Shown here: positions 1-12,522 of the stretch, piece by piece | How positions within the stretch are numbered: position 1 is the first letter of the stretch | Layout of the letters: the number at the start of each line of letters is the position of its first letter | Source: Hymenopellis radicata | Lineage: Eukaryota; Basidiomycota; Agaricomycetes; Agaricales; Physalacriaceae | DNA: 64,000 nt | Assembly (NCBI GenBank): GCA_015501595.1 | Contig: JADNRX010000082.1 | Coordinates: 1 to 64,000 of the forward strand | Reading direction: 5' to 3' | Position numbers and translations under genes: made by a program | Notes under the pieces: model-generated | The model's database searches: none | What the model saw: the letters and a program-made list of their open reading frames with translations, nothing else | What the model was told of the DNA's origin: nothing

Positions 1-53
1 GAAAAAATGCCAGCTGGCGCCCGGCCTGACGGGCCCCAAAGAGCCGAAAAGGA

Positions 54-78
54 GCCCCGAGCAACTAGTACTCGGGGC
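54..78. repeat. Short perfect hairpin at left edge
   Basis: An 8-bp perfect stem (GCCCCGAG at 54-61, CTCGGGGC at 71-78) encloses a 9-nt loop. It lies in a repeat-like stretch with no recognisable gene. The open frames over 65-520 on both strands resemble nothing I know and have no convincing intron structure. The hairpin could be the end of a mobile element or a chance palindrome. Confidence 0.4.
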
Positions 79-1074
79 TACCTCTTGGCTCGCACCAGTT
101 GATTAGACCGGTGGCCTCAGTGAGGGCTTTGTGCGAACGTCTGACGACGGCGTACCACAGTGTGGAACGTCTGACACGTTTCCCTTTCCCCAAGAGCCCC
201 GCGGCCGTCCCGGTGGACGGAAGGTTAGCTCTTGGGTTCCAGAACCCGTGCCGTTTAATGCAGTGGGAGGAGAACAAGACTCTGAAGTTGTCGCACTGTC
301 CAGAGGGTTTATATACCCTCTCGCAAGTATTTCCCGTGACTTTCGCTATCGGACCACTGACGTACGCACGGACTTGGCATACCGTTGCGCCACACTTCTT
401 GGTGTCCGATTGACTTCTCCGCCGTACCATTCGATAGCGGCGATTTGTAGCTTTCAATAAATATGCTTGACGTCTTCTTCTGCTGCCAACATACTGCACT
501 ACGACCTCAAGGAAATCCAATCCTCCGTCATTCCAATATTCGAAGCATGCAGGGAACTACCTTGCGTACCTTGCCTATTCTGGGAACAGAGGTACCTTTA
601 CCTTTGTACACGGAATCGCAAGGTACTGCTATAGTGTTCTTGGTGTCGGTCGATGCGGAAAATCAAGAACAATCTCATGAATGAAACGGACACTGGAATT
701 GAATAAGACTTGCAACAGAAACCAAGTTAAGATGCGGCGGCAGGGTATTCCGAAAGCGAAGTCTAGACTCCTGAAACGTAAAATCTCCGATGTTTGGTAA
801 GGAATACAGCTCAATACAGGCGTGTTCGGCAAGTCATTTCCCTCCCGCCATCACGTCTCCCACCAGCGACTTGTCCCGCTCGTCTCCTTCATTTCTGCCG
901 TCTCGGCGCAGTTTCAGTGTTCCATGATGGTCTCAATGAGAACGGTAAGCTTACCTTGTCCTGACGTTGTTTCGGCGCTGAAAATTCACAGAGTCAACGC
1001 CCGCAAGATGGTTTGCCTAAGTCTTCGTTCTTGGAGCAGTACGGGGCGAGCATAGATGATTGCTGAGACGGATG

Positions 1075-1625
1075 GCAGTCGCTCAATCTGTCCAGATTCG
1101 GGTTTAGATTTTGGGAGTGTTCGTCGGTAAGTCAGTTGGAGTCGCCTTGAGTCGGTTCGCCCACTAAAATTCCATATAGTCTTCAGCAATGGGACGAGCA
1201 GCAGGCGAGCGTCTAGCGAAACAATAGTCGCTCAATTGCTCCAGATCCGGGTTTGGATTTTGTGAGGTGCCGGGAGGTCAGTCGTCGTCTTGAGCCAGTT
1301 TGCCTGATTCATTAAAGTCTCCATTCTTCTAGACGCCTCGCGCGACGTGCAGGCAGTTCCTCAATTCCTCCAGATTCGGGTTCAAAATTGCACAACGTAC
1401 GTATGGGTAAATCGTCGCCTTTAGTCAGTTCACCCGCTGAAATTTTGTATATAGTCGTTGTTGTTCCAAGGGTATCAACAGGAGCGTCGAAGGCTCGAAC
1501 GACGTACAGATAGTCGACAGTACCCCAATTCATCCAGATCCGGGCTCAGCATTTTGGAGTCACGCCGAGAGCAGAGCAGCTCAATTCGTTCAGATCCGGG
1601 GTCAGAATTCGCAGGAGGAAATAGA
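1075..1625. repeat. Diverged tandem repeat array
   Basis: Five diverged copies of a core resembling CTCAATTCnTCCAGATCCGGG occur near 1080, 1228, 1352, 1520 and 1578, each followed by a T-rich or A-rich tail. Copies one to three are spaced roughly 125-150 bp, and sequences between them (such as AGTCAGTT..GCC) also recur. In one minus-strand frame the cores give related peptides (PESGxIEEL-like), so this may be a decayed repeat that once encoded protein, or a noncoding tandem array. No family is recognised. Nothing supportable is seen from 520 to 1075 or from 1625 to 2040. Confidence 0.45.
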
Positions 1626-2045
1626 ATGTTGATAAGATGATTGAGGATATAGTGTTCGTCGGCAGTAGGGCATAGCAAGGTGCGTCGACAACTTTCCCTT
1701 CAGAAGCAAGAAGGCTCAGTCCATCTAGAGCAGACTTTCGAATAAGACGGGCCTCCGAGGCACAAGATAACCAGCAATGACGAGGGACGCGAATTCGTAA
1801 AGCCGTCGAGGGTCGATCGATCCAGGGTGTGGAGAGAAGAGTCCCGCGAGATGATGGTTAGAAGGAGGAACAGAGCACGTCGATCACACGTGATGGCCAA
1901 GGTTCGTCCCGAACCACCACCTTCTCAGACGCGGAAAACTGACTCCACTTAGGAACCACGCGTCATCGGTTCTCCCAAATATGCATCGCCCCGGGTATCG
2001 ACTTGTCGAGCTCTTCAAATCGCGACTTGGACGAATTACGGAGGT

Positions 2046-3290
2046 ATGGTCTTTGAGCAGCGTGAATCTGCATTGAAGCTAGCTACCTCTTTCACGACGA
2101 CGACGATGGCGGCGGCTTCGCCGCCTGCCCTACACGCATACCTCCACCCTGATGGTGCCAGCTTCTGGAACTGGAGAGATCGAATCCTGCAATTCGGGCA
2201 GCGTCTGCTGTCCTCGCCGGACCGGCTTTTTTTTCAAGGACAAGGTACCTATTGTCCGTCACTTTCCGTTGTTATCTCTGACCCTTTGTAGATCAAACCG
2301 ACTTGATTTCGTTAGATCTGACGAGATCTGTTTTGCAAATGGACGTTCTTTCGCGCCTGGACGCAGAGGCGGCTGCGCCGCCTCCTTGGACGCCGCCACC
2401 CTACCTCAAGACTTTGACTTTTCGAATACAGGCTGTTGAATGTCTACAGCGTGGGGTGGCCTCGCCGGCCGGGCTTTTTTTTCTGCAAAAAGTGAGAATT
2501 CCGGGTTCATTTTGGAGGGTGTTTCTGACATCAATTTCCTCAGTATTCGGCGCCGTTATGGTTTCGACTTTGAATTCGATCAGCTTTGAACCTGACAACA
2601 CGCTAGGAATCAAGTCGGCCGCTTCGCGGCCTCCACGATGTCCGCCCGCCTAGACTCCTTCGCGCGCCTTTCGAGACCGATATCTTGACTTTTGGGAACC
2701 AAAGGGCGATATTCGACTACTGTCCGCCTGTTCTCCTTGCCGGAGCGGCTTTTCATATCTGCTTTCTTCGTATTGGCTGGCTTTTCCACCCGTACCGCGG
2801 CCACTTGACTCACGGTCGGATAAACTACGCCGTTGATGAAGATCTGAATCTCTTCGCGTTCGGCTTTCTTGCCGCATTTGGAACTTTGACGGGGACCTCA
2901 TTTCGTGTATGTCCCTTTACCTGCCTGAATTCTTAGGCTGACGGCTCATGAGTCGTTCAGTATATTGGCAGCAGTGACCAGCGGCTATTCGCCGCTGCGC
3001 CCGCGCTGCGGGCTTCTCACTGCTGCTTGAACTACGACGTAGGCGGATAATTGCGCCACACGAGAAACAACGGCTGTTACGACTTCGCCGTCCATGATTG
3101 CCTTGGAGACAGTGAGGACGACGACCATACGAGCGCCTCAGTCGCTAGTTTTACCGCGCGCGACGGTCAGGATCCGACATCTTCAATAGTAATATTGGAA
3201 TAGGAAGGTTCGTACCTTTCACTTTACTTCGATCACTTCCCGGACTTAAGTCTTGGTATTTCGTAGCGAGGGCGACTGCGTCGCCGTCTT
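2046..3290. repeat. Repeat region with periodic GC hairpins
   Basis: Perfect short hairpins with a 3-nt loop recur: GGCGGC-TTC-GCCGCC at 2111-2125, GGCGGC-TGC-GCCGCC at 2368-2382, GGCCGC-TTC-GCGGCC at 2617-2631, GCCCGC-GCT-GCGGGC at 2999-3013 and GGCGAC-TGC-GTCGCC at 3271-3285. One more has a 5-nt loop (2979-2997). The first three are about 250 bp apart and sit at the same place in a diverged unit that also contains CTCGCCGG..CGGCTTTTTTTT followed by a GT that could be a splice donor. In the plus frame the hairpins read as Ala/Ser/Pro runs. A decayed element or array of palindromic insertions is likely; no gene is recognised. Confidence 0.5.
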
Positions 3291-3299
3291 GCTGCCCTG

Positions 3300-4540
3300 C
3301 TCTTGGGTGATCTGGAGCACTTCTGATTCGGTGGATTGGCGGGCTTAGGAGCGAAAGCGCGGCGTAGCGGTCGTTGTAACGGGTAAGACTACGTAGATTT
3401 CACGCCGTTAGAGAGATCTACTTGTATATTACACGAGAAATGAACTCTATTTACCCTATTCTTTATTGCGAGAAAGTAAGAAAAGTGACCCCATTCACTT
3501 CAAAAGTGTTACTTAGAGTCTTAGACTTCATTACAAAATGTAAATCATAAAATAAACACTCGTTTAAGACAGTACAGATGCCTAAACTACTGTAGAAAGT
3601 ACAGTAGAGTATCCTACTTAAACTTGGGAAACACCTAGAGTCGGAGAAATTCACCGACTTACCGATAGACCACATGTCAACTTTTACGAACGAGTGAGTA
3701 TCCCCGAAACCTTCAAATGCGACTTCTTGAAAACTTCCTTCCAGGGGAACCCAGAAACTAGTGTGATCGATGTTAGGAACCCTGAAGGTCATATCCGTCT
3801 ACTCGCTAGGACGATATCCCGTGTTCAACGCAGAATATTGCATCCGCACGTCCAGCGGGTATGACAAGCTGGGTTAACGTTCTAGACATCCCAAGGTCCC
3901 GGAATTGACGGGGAAACATCGTAATCGAAGGTATCCATGCAGACCAAGTGACCCCAAGTGATCGGTAGAACTTGAACTCGAACCACGTCCAGTCCGATCA
4001 TGGACGTGGTTACACCAACGCGTACCTTTGCTTTCCCACTCTCTGGCGACTCTAGCGGACCTGAATATACTTGGATACTCCTTCTAGGCTCACGTAATAC
4101 GAATTCCGACGGTGCTTGGAGAGCTGGACGCGCTTCTACCCCGACTTTTCGCGTCAACCGCTCAGCGAGGCGTCCTGGACCCTGAGCATCGATAGCACGA
4201 GGATTTCCTGGACCCTATGACGAGTCTGGGGGTCTTTCCTATCTTATCTCTCGACTTTCGGATGCGGGGAAATGACGCAAGTGGTCGTTCTCCTCCTCCG
4301 TCCCTCAGACAGTTTTGCGCAATTCGCGTTTCCCGCCACGCCCGGCCCAATCTGGCGACTCTATTACCTGTGTACACCTTGTGTAGCCTTAATTGTCGTG
4401 TCATAACAGCCGTAATTGACAATCACACGACGATAATCCTGAATTCAATCTGGCACTCAGAAGGTTCGTGCCTTTTCCGTTGTCCATTCGCTTCAATTTC
4501 AATCTGACCCTATTATATTTTATTAGAACGTAAACGCCGA
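3300..4540. other. Stretch without a recognisable gene
   Basis: This stretch has no assignable gene. Two minus-strand open frames (109 codons at 3463-3792 and 91 codons at 3882-4157) have fairly protein-like composition but match no family I recognise, and no flanking splice pattern supports them. A short phrase like GAAGGTTCGTxCCTTT appears near 3208 and again near 4461, hinting at related repeat copies. I would treat the stretch as intergenic or decayed repeat. Confidence 0.4.
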
Positions 4541-7500
4541 CTACTTTCCGTGCCCAGAACGCAACGCGAAGCGGTGCGAATGTCCGCCGCCACGAAATAC
4601 CAATCTGTAAGTTTTTCAGTTCCCCGTCTGTCTATTCTTAATGACTCACATCAGATGATCAGGGTCCTCTCCTTGAAACGATTGCGGCATTTTGGACAGT
4701 GGATACTTGGCGCAAGCGAAAGGAATGCAGAATCAGTGCATTCGGGAGGAGAAGGTGAGTTCTAATACAGGATTTCATTCACTCGGTTGAGGTCAGGTCT
4801 GACATCTCATTTTCACAATTATCAGCGAGTTATTTAGCTTTATTTTACGCGGTCAGGGCGGTTAATACGCGTAGGACGCTGGAAACGGTCTCCCGTGGCG
4901 GCCCAATAATCCCTTTACAACTTCCGAAGTTTTCGCCCCAATGGCCGCTCTCGCATCACGGCGTGATATTATCCGAATAGTATTACGTCTATTCTGGACC
5001 TTGGTGTGCCCGCAAATGCAATAAAAGGCGATGGAGTTTGGTCAAATCCATCATCACCCAGTCCCTTCCCTTCTTCCCTCCTCGACTTGTCTTCTCCCTC
5101 GGTTCGCATTTACTTCCCACCTATTATGTTTCTCACTGTATTGTAGTGACTCTCGACGTCGTCGCCGACGTTCTCGCCATGGCCTTCCCGACGCGCTTGA
5201 AAACGTGACCGCTTACAGCCTTGATCGTCACAGCGTGGGTTTCCTCCTCCCACCATCACCCCATTTTGTTTACTCGTTCTCTACCTTTAGCCACCTCTAT
5301 TCGACGCCGTCTTCAGCACTCTTGTACGTTGTTCCCCGCTCTTCTAGCTGACGCGATGGTTGACAACGTTTCAGACTGTCCTACCTGAAGACTGTTAAGC
5401 GCCCTCGATGTCAAGACTTGGCGCGACTTGGAGGTCTCTCTCGATGAATTGCTTGTCCTGCGTCGGCATTTCTGGTGCGTCCTCCCCGCGTCTCGCGTAT
5501 TCACTACTCACCTCACAGTAGTCTTCTACACTAGTATCCTTGACGCTGTCGGTAGGACGACTTGCAACAAACTTTGGGCGTAATAATGGCGGGTTGTCGG
5601 TACGTTGTCCGTGCGCCTCGGTTGTCCAACAACTCACCTTGCGGTAGATTTCGACACCGCGCTCACTTTCCAGTCCACACCTCACCATCATTGCGTCGAC
5701 CTACACGCTATCATCATCACTCGCTACTCGATGTAGAGACTCTCTCGCCGCCTCGACTCACACGGTGAGTCGTCGATTTCGTCTTGTACAAAATTCTTGA
5801 ACTCATTCCCATCACAGTCGGTACCGCCCCGCCTCTAGATACATCGTCAGACAAGACGCGGCCTTCAACTCCACGATCTCCCGGTTGACTAGGAACTGTT
5901 TCCATACCTGGTACGCTTGTCTTGTCACATATCGTGGCCCCAAAGTCTAAACTTGTGATATGAACTAGACTATGCCGAGAAGAGGTCCTTCTTGTAAGGT
6001 ATGTCACACTCGCTGTTCCTTCATTTCACTTACCGTTCTTATCTACAGGTGTCGATGCGACTTACGGATAGTGTACAGGTTTGTACACCGCATATCTCTG
6101 TTTGTTCCGGACGCCGTGGGTGGTCTTCTCAAGACCTGATATCCTGTGGTTCACGGGCCACCCCGTAATAAGGGTGAGCCGCTGCATTCCCCTCTTCGTA
6201 ACACTTATTGAGTGGTATTAGATACCCTTACAGCCTTGTTCACGACAGTAAGACTTTACTTTTCTTATTGTCCGACTACTTACCAACGTCGTCCTTCTGC
6301 AGGATGGTGTCCACCCAATAAATGAAACGACCTGCCATGAACGGATTTATTTGGCTCCGCGCCGGTGAATAACAGTTTGGCTTCGCGCCGGCTGGTCCAC
6401 GAGATGGCGGGTTCCGACACATGATGAACTCAAGGCGTCGACGTCCGTTGCCTTGTCTGAATGTGGGCTTAGCAGGCTGCTTTATTGGTGAGCTGTTCAC
6501 CACCATTCTACTGATCTAGCTTTCACTCATGTATTTAAAGAAGGCCGTCGCGTTCCCCGTCCTTGTTCGACTGTAAGTGTGCTTTCATCGATAGCGCGGT
6601 CAATACTGACTTTACTGTCAGCTACCTCGACTTGGTACTTGTCTCACGGCCGTCAAACACTGGACTTTCAATGAGGACGACGACGACGTGAACGTGGAAC
6701 GCCTGCCTCTGCGCCAGGGATGGTTAATTCGTCTTCGACTCGACGTCACACACTGGCCGGTAGGTTCTCCTTGTGTGTGTTCTCGCTGCCGTTGTAGTAA
6801 CTGTCCTTCTTGGATAGATCCTGCAGAGCAACGGTTGTGCATCTCATGTAACGGCTACGTGCCGGTGATAGACGGTTTGGCTGCGTGCCGGCTGAACGCT
6901 GCAACGCCGTAGTCTACAAGACTGTTACGGAGATGCTTTCCTTACGGAACAACAATCGTTTGTTCAAGAGACTATTGACGCCTCGGATATCCTCGAGGAT
7001 TTCTCGTTGATGCGGGATTTCTTGCTTCACGCGAGTATGGTAAGTCGTCGTAACAACTTTTGAATTTATCTGATTCTGTCAATACAGGTTTTCAGTATAG
7101 ATTGTTATTTACATTTTGCAGAGTCTTTACTTATGTCAATGGTAAGCAGACCAACCTCCCTCTCGTGGCCGTAGCTGACCACTTTACGCAGATATCTCTT
7201 TCAATTTCAAGCCCCCGGCTAAGACGCGCACACCTAAGGTAAAGGGAACCGCCCTCCGTAGTTAGACCCCACTTAAGAGGGAACTCCCTCCCCCGACGGA
7301 AGAGGCGAAGACGTACCGAAGACATCCGCCCAGGGCGAAGAGGTGAAGCACACTCCACAGGCGCGAAGTCGGCACGCAGACAGAGAGGTGGAGAGGAGTT
7401 TGCCTACCCGGGGGGAACAACTTCCGAAGACGCTCTGCAGAGGAGGACGGTGCGAAGATGTTCCGCGATGAGACGGGCTGCATGCTCCGGGGAGGTGCGC

Positions 7501-7560
7501 CTCACCGACGAGGAGAACGCGCAGGAAGAGAGTGACTCGCCCACGGTGTCGTGAGGCCAC
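4540..7560 (+). other. Exon-like islands, gene unresolved
   Basis: Several segments look like exons flanked by good introns, but I cannot join them into one gene. One is near 4568-4750, between introns GTAAGTTTTTC..CACATCAG and GTGAGTTC..ATTATCAG. Another at about 5398-5473 ends at GTGCGTCC..CTCACAG. An intron GTAAGG..CTACAG lies near 5995-6050, and another exon-like piece at about 6923-7036 ends in GTAAGTCG. A segment around 6362-6393 is related to 6859-6896 (GCCGGTGAnnnACxGTTTGGCT). The frame 7243-7552 is open for about 100 codons and rich in Arg and Glu. This may be a decayed multi-exon transposon gene or a fast-evolving host gene; function is unknown. Confidence 0.3.
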
Positions 7561-7717
7561 TCCCAACCAGCGGCTAGGCGGGTAACCACTTCTCTCTTGA
7601 GAGTACATTCAAAGGTGCACATCAGGCGCAGAGCGATTTACATAAGAGACTCGTATAGACGTCTGATACATACAAGGACAAACTAGGCTTGACTCGACCT
7701 TGCTCAGCCTCCTCTAG

Positions 7718-9782
7718 GGAAACGCTCAACGGATGTCAATGCGGGCCATGTATACAGTCTCGCTCGCAGGCCGCCAAAATGGAGGGCACGCAGTTTACCA
7801 AAAAGTACGTGCGTGGATCTCCGCGACAAGTAATGTGTAGTAACCGGGCTTGCAGACACCTAATACTCGCTCTGGGCTGGTCTCTGTTCTTCTTCCTCGT
7901 CCACCGCGTCGCAAATGCCACCATCGACAGCAAAATGTACGACCCCTTCGAGATCCTGGGTATATCAGTCGGCATGTCCGAAAAGGACATCAAGTCGCAT
8001 TTCAAGAAATTGTCCAAGCTGTACCACCCCGACAAGGTCCGCGCGACGGCCGAGCAGACCATTGAGGACATTCAGAACAAGTTTGTTGACATTACCAAGG
8101 CCTACAAATCGTACGTACCGACACGTTTCATTGACGACTTGTGCTGATGCAGTATAGGCTCACTGATGAGACCATTCGCCGCAACTGGGAAGAATGGGGT
8201 GACCCCGATGGTCGCCAGCAGATGTCGATGGGCATTGCTCTCCCTATTTGGATCATCGAAGGCAAGAACAACATCTGGGTTCTCGGAGTTTACGGTCTGC
8301 TTTTCGGGGGTGGTCTACCCGTCCTCGTCGGCCGCTGGTGGTTCGGCTCTCGTCAACGAACCAAGGATGGAATCAGCGCGCATTCCGCCGCGGCGTTCTT
8401 CAAGTCCATGACAGAGTCGTCGGAAATTGTCGATGCTATGGGTATCCTGGCCAAGGCGTACAAGTTTGAATGCACGCCCGCGAACAAGGATGCGGCTGAG
8501 CTTACGCGTTTGCAAAAGGAGATTGCGACTCTGCCTGAAGCCAAGTGGGCAGAGACCGTGATGGAATTAGCCGGTGACGACGACGAAGGCAAGAGACGGG
8601 CGTTGATACTCCTCTTAGCCCATCTGTTGCGGTTCAAGGTCGAGAGTCCTGCTTTGAAGAAAGGTATACTCATCGCTTGCTTTTCCGTACCATACTAACA
8701 CGATCTCTAGAACAACGTCGGGTCCTTCTTCATACACCTACACTCCTTAATGCCCTTCTTACTATCGCTACCTCCCGCAACTGGTTTGTTCCTACGATGT
8801 CCGTCATGAGATTGCACGCATACATCATCCAGGCGCTCTTACCGACCCAGAGTCCGCTCGCCCAGCTTCCCGACGTCAAGCCCGTAGAAGTCCCTCGAGT
8901 GGGTGATGTTAGTCAAATTATCAGCAAGCTCACCGAAAATTCGGATGCACGAGCGGCTGATATCAAGAAGGCCGCCGAGAAGTGGGGCATAGTTGATGTT
9001 TTCGATGCGTCGTTCAAAGGTAGATTTACTTTGTAGGGTATTCTTCGTTCTGACGCAAGCCTCCTGCAGTTATTGACGAGAGACAAGTCACCCCATCGGC
9101 CATAGTCTTCCTGGTCGTAAAGCTGCGACTCGTATCACCGCTCTCAAACGAAGCATTGGTCAAAGTCGAGGATCTCGACCCAATAGATGTCAAAGTGAAT
9201 GACCGCAAGGACTACAAGTTCCTCAACGACCGGAAAGATACAGAAGACCTTTCGGATGTGACTCCTTCTTACGCACATGCGCCATATTGGCCTTCGGTAA
9301 GATCTACTTTCTTCTTCGGGACATGATCATTAACGCCCAATGTTCAGAACCGCAAACCATCATGGTGGATTGTCCTCGCCGACCCGAAATCCTCCCGCCT
9401 CGCCATTCCTCCTATGAAGATCTCTGATGTCCCATCCATCTCCGACCTACCTTCATCGCGGCCTTACCGCTCATACAAGATCCAGTTCCAGGCTCCGCCG
9501 ACGCTGGGCACGAACAACTGGCGCGTGTACGTCGTGTCGGACTCGTTTGTTGGCGCCGAGGCCTGGCTCCCCATCACGCTCAAAGTAGAGGAGCCAGTGG
9601 TGAGGGACGAGGCGGAGGACGATATCAGTGAACCAGATGAGGATACACTGGCGGGCCAGATGGCGATGATGAAGGGCGGTAAAGTGAAGAGAACGCTTGG
9701 CGAGGAGGAGGAGAGTGACGATGAGAGCGGGACGGATGATGATGCGAACGACGATGATGATAGCAGCAGCGACAGCGATTGA
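7718..9782 (+). CDS. SEC63: SEC63-like ER translocon J-protein, 5' end missing
   Basis: This encodes the Sec63 subunit of the ER post-translocational import complex, whose luminal J domain recruits the BiP ATPase. Visible in order: a CQCGPC-containing linker, a membrane segment (LILALGWSLFFFLVHRVA), a J domain with the HPD motif in YHPDKV, a second membrane segment (WVLGVYGLLFGGGLPVLVG), a Sec63/Brl region and a very acidic Ser/Asp/Glu tail, which in this family binds Sec62. Introns fit at about 8112-8157, 8667-8709 (with TACTAAC branch site), 9020-9069 and 9298-9346. The usual first exon with the luminal N-terminus and first membrane span was not found between 7200 and 7717. The first in-frame ATG (7779) would lose it. 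Either a distant exon exists or the copy is 5'-truncated. Confidence 0.85.
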
Positions 9783-10049
9783 TGCTTGATGTGGTACATA
9801 TCTTATTTATTTGCATTCTAGGCGGATACGATAATACATTGGCATGTCCGGACAAGGAGTGGTGTGATGTATGTCTGTTAAGACCATATTCTTCTCCTCC
9901 TACTAAGTACAAGTAATGAACATTGAATTCCCCTTCAGACTAAGTACTTGTTCTCATTTCAGATGTATCTCTGAGTCTTTGGAATCATCGCCTCATTCCA
10001 CTTTGTTGGTGATATTGAGCCATGACCCATGGTTAAGACAACAGAATAC

Positions 10050-10989
10050 TCACTTCGTTCCCTCTTCTCTTTCTTTCACGAGCTTGGCAAAAATCTCCCA
10101 TGAATCCAAGTGTCCATCTGGCAAAAAGCCGCAATCCCGACTCAGCTCAGACCAGGACGATCCATGCCTAGCCAGGTCCTCCTCCAAAATGACGAGGATG
10201 GCAACGCGGGGGTCGCGTATATCATTCAGTTCCTCTGGCCGCGTGTGATTGCCAATCAACGAGAATATACACATTTGTATCGTGCTGGGCATAGCCTTGA
10301 CAACTTTCTTCATCTCAACGATGGTCGGATTGTCGGGGGGACGTGAACGTGAAGGTGCGTGAGCGGCACCGTACGGAGGAGGTCCAGAGAAAGGGCGCCG
10401 CGGGGAAATTTGAGATGTGTGAGCGTTGGTGGGAGATGTTTCGGGCCCCAGTACAAGGAAAGCCGCTTCAGGCGAAGGGCAGGAGAACCATCGAGTACAG
10501 TCGTAGGAAATGACGCATCGCCGTTACAGTCACGCAACCCCAGAGCTACTAGTCCGGAACACGCAGACACGAGGGCACTGGCGTGTGCCGTCCTTTTGTT
10601 TGCGACTCCGAGAGCCTCGAAGGATCTTCGGGCCCATACTATGCCGTCGATGGGGATCTGCAAGAACAATGTTTGACAGTGACTGCAAAAAACGAAGTGT
10701 CTCCAGCTTCCGCGCGACTTTTAATCGCGCATAGAAAGGAATAGAACTGGAAGGAAGAGACAATCGTAACGGAGTGGTATAGGATAACATCGATCCTGTC
10801 CAAAATAATTATCATCTAGTATGACTCTTGGATTGAGAATGTGTGTGTGCCTTACCATTTGCGAACAGCCTTGGAAACTAGGACAAGCCTCAGAGCATCG
10901 GGGCGGCTCATGATAGCGGAAGTTTCCAAAATAATGCGTACGAGTTCCACAGGGATATACGGGATCGAAAGCGGCTCGTCTCCCGCCAT
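10050..10989 (-). pseudogene. F-box-like protein, tandem copy A, frameshifted
   Basis: This is the first of three tandem paralogues. Exon 1 (10989 to about 10853) carries an F-box-like start (IPVELVRIILE, then MSRPDALRLVLVSKAVRKW) and ends in a GTAAGG donor. Exon 2 carries leucine-rich-like repeats and the shared C-terminus HGSSWSELSRDCGFLPDG. Compared with copies B and C, the reading frame breaks near 10670, where AAACATTG lacks one T present in copy C. It breaks again near 10335, where about 10-11 bases are missing. F-box proteins act as substrate adaptors of SCF ubiquitin ligases. This copy is probably inactive unless the lesions are sequence errors. Confidence 0.6.
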
Positions 10990-11327
10990 GAGTGCGTCTA
11001 GTACGTGCTCAGTGCTGGCAGAAACTTAGCGGAGGACTCTGGTGCAGGCTGAAGGATACACACTGGTCCAACCAACCAACACATAGGGAGTAGGCAGGTG
11101 GGTGCGAAAAATGCGACCGACGAGGCTGGTAGCGCGAGGATGGGAGTTTGGGGAAGAGAGAAGCTGACGCGAACGATTGGGAAGGACGAATCTGGCATTA
11201 CTAAATATGGACATGTAGGCTACAAAAATGAACATGCTCCTGGCCCTGCACTCGCTCCTTAAACAGCGGTCCAACTACTACTAGGCTAAGGTTGTCATTC
11301 CGCGCTATAGATATCTTTAACCACAGG

Positions 11328-12300
11328 TCAAGAAGGACAAGACAGTTTTACTGACTGCATCCTTTTTGCTCTCTCTTTCACAAGATTAGCACAGAACTCC
11401 CATGAATCCAAGTCTCCATCTGGCAGAAAGCCACAATCACGATGCAACATTTTCCAGCCGGACCCGTGCTTTGGCAGATCCTCTTCAGCTCTCCCCATGT
11501 AATAACTTGTGTTCGCTGCAATGTCAAGGAGGATGACGCGAGGATCACGTATAGCATTCAGCCCCTCCGGTTCGGGTTCCACACGAACATTGCGGAATGA
11601 GAATATACACAGTTGGACCGTGTTGGGCATAGCCTCTAGAACCTGCTTCATCGCAACAAGGCCGGTACTAGCGTCGTCCAGAATAACATGGAGGTGTGTG
11701 AGGGGCACTGTCTGGAGGAGAGCGGGAGGAAGCGTGCCGCGTAGGTATTTGAGGTGTGTAAGACTTGGCGGTAGATGCTCCAAGGGAGTATTGGCGCCAT
11801 ACTGGAAAAGAGAAAACCTTTGCAAGCGAGGAAAAGGATGATTGACTAGAGATGCAACGAATTTTGGATCATAGTAGCGCAGCCCGAGCGATACTAGTCC
11901 AGAACAAGCAGACATGATTTCCGTGAATTTTTCTGCAAAAATATCGGCCCCGCCTGTGTACACCTGCTTAGGAATGACCAGGAGCAGATATTTAACGGAG
12001 ATGGCAAAGAACGAGGCTTCTCCAGCCCTTGTGCGACTCTGAATCGCATTTACAAAGGCAAAGAACTTGGGGATGGAGAGAACCGTGACGGCGTTATATA
12101 GCACGATATCTATCCTGCCCAAAGGAATTATCAGTGTATCATATAGTTGCGAAAATGCGGTGTTACCATTTGCGAACCGTCTTGGAAACGAGGACAAGTT
12201 TCAGAGCATCAGGACGGCTCATTATGGCGAGCGTCTCAAGTATGCTGCGTACAATATCCCCAGGGATATTTGGGATGACGAGCAGCTCGGCATCCGACAT
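11328..12300 (-). CDS. F-box-like / LRR-like protein, tandem copy B
   Basis: This is the intact member of the tandem trio, about 306 residues. Exon 1 (12300-12167) starts MSDAELLVIPNIPGD and contains an F-box-like helix pair (DIVRSILETLAIMSRPDALK). A 52-bp intron with GTAACA donor and GGGCAG acceptor (12166-12115) completes a Trp codon, and exon 2 runs open to the stop at 11328. The body has short leucine-rich-like segments (CSGLVSLGLRYYDP, LPPSLTHLKYLRG, LTHLHVIL), typical of the large agaricomycete F-box families. The likely role is substrate recognition in an SCF E3 ligase; the target is unknown. Copies A and C flank it and both have frameshifts. Confidence 0.65.
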
Positions 12301-12522
12301 GAGCGCGTCTGGCAGGTGCTCAAAGGGTAACTGCCAAATCGGGTGTTTATGCTTCTTTCACTTCAAACGCCATCGATGGCTGGTTAACGTTTAAAAGCCT
12401 GGATTGTGGCATGCAAACTACAAATTCCCTTCAGAGTAAGTACTTATTCTCATTTCAGATGTATCCCTCTGGAATCATCGCCTCATTCCACTTTGTAGGT
12501 GATATTGAGCCATGACCCATGG

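Noticed and set aside
65..520. 151-codon minus-strand frame at the left edge
   Set aside because: Composition is Arg/Ser-heavy, other frames are open too, and nothing resembles a known protein.
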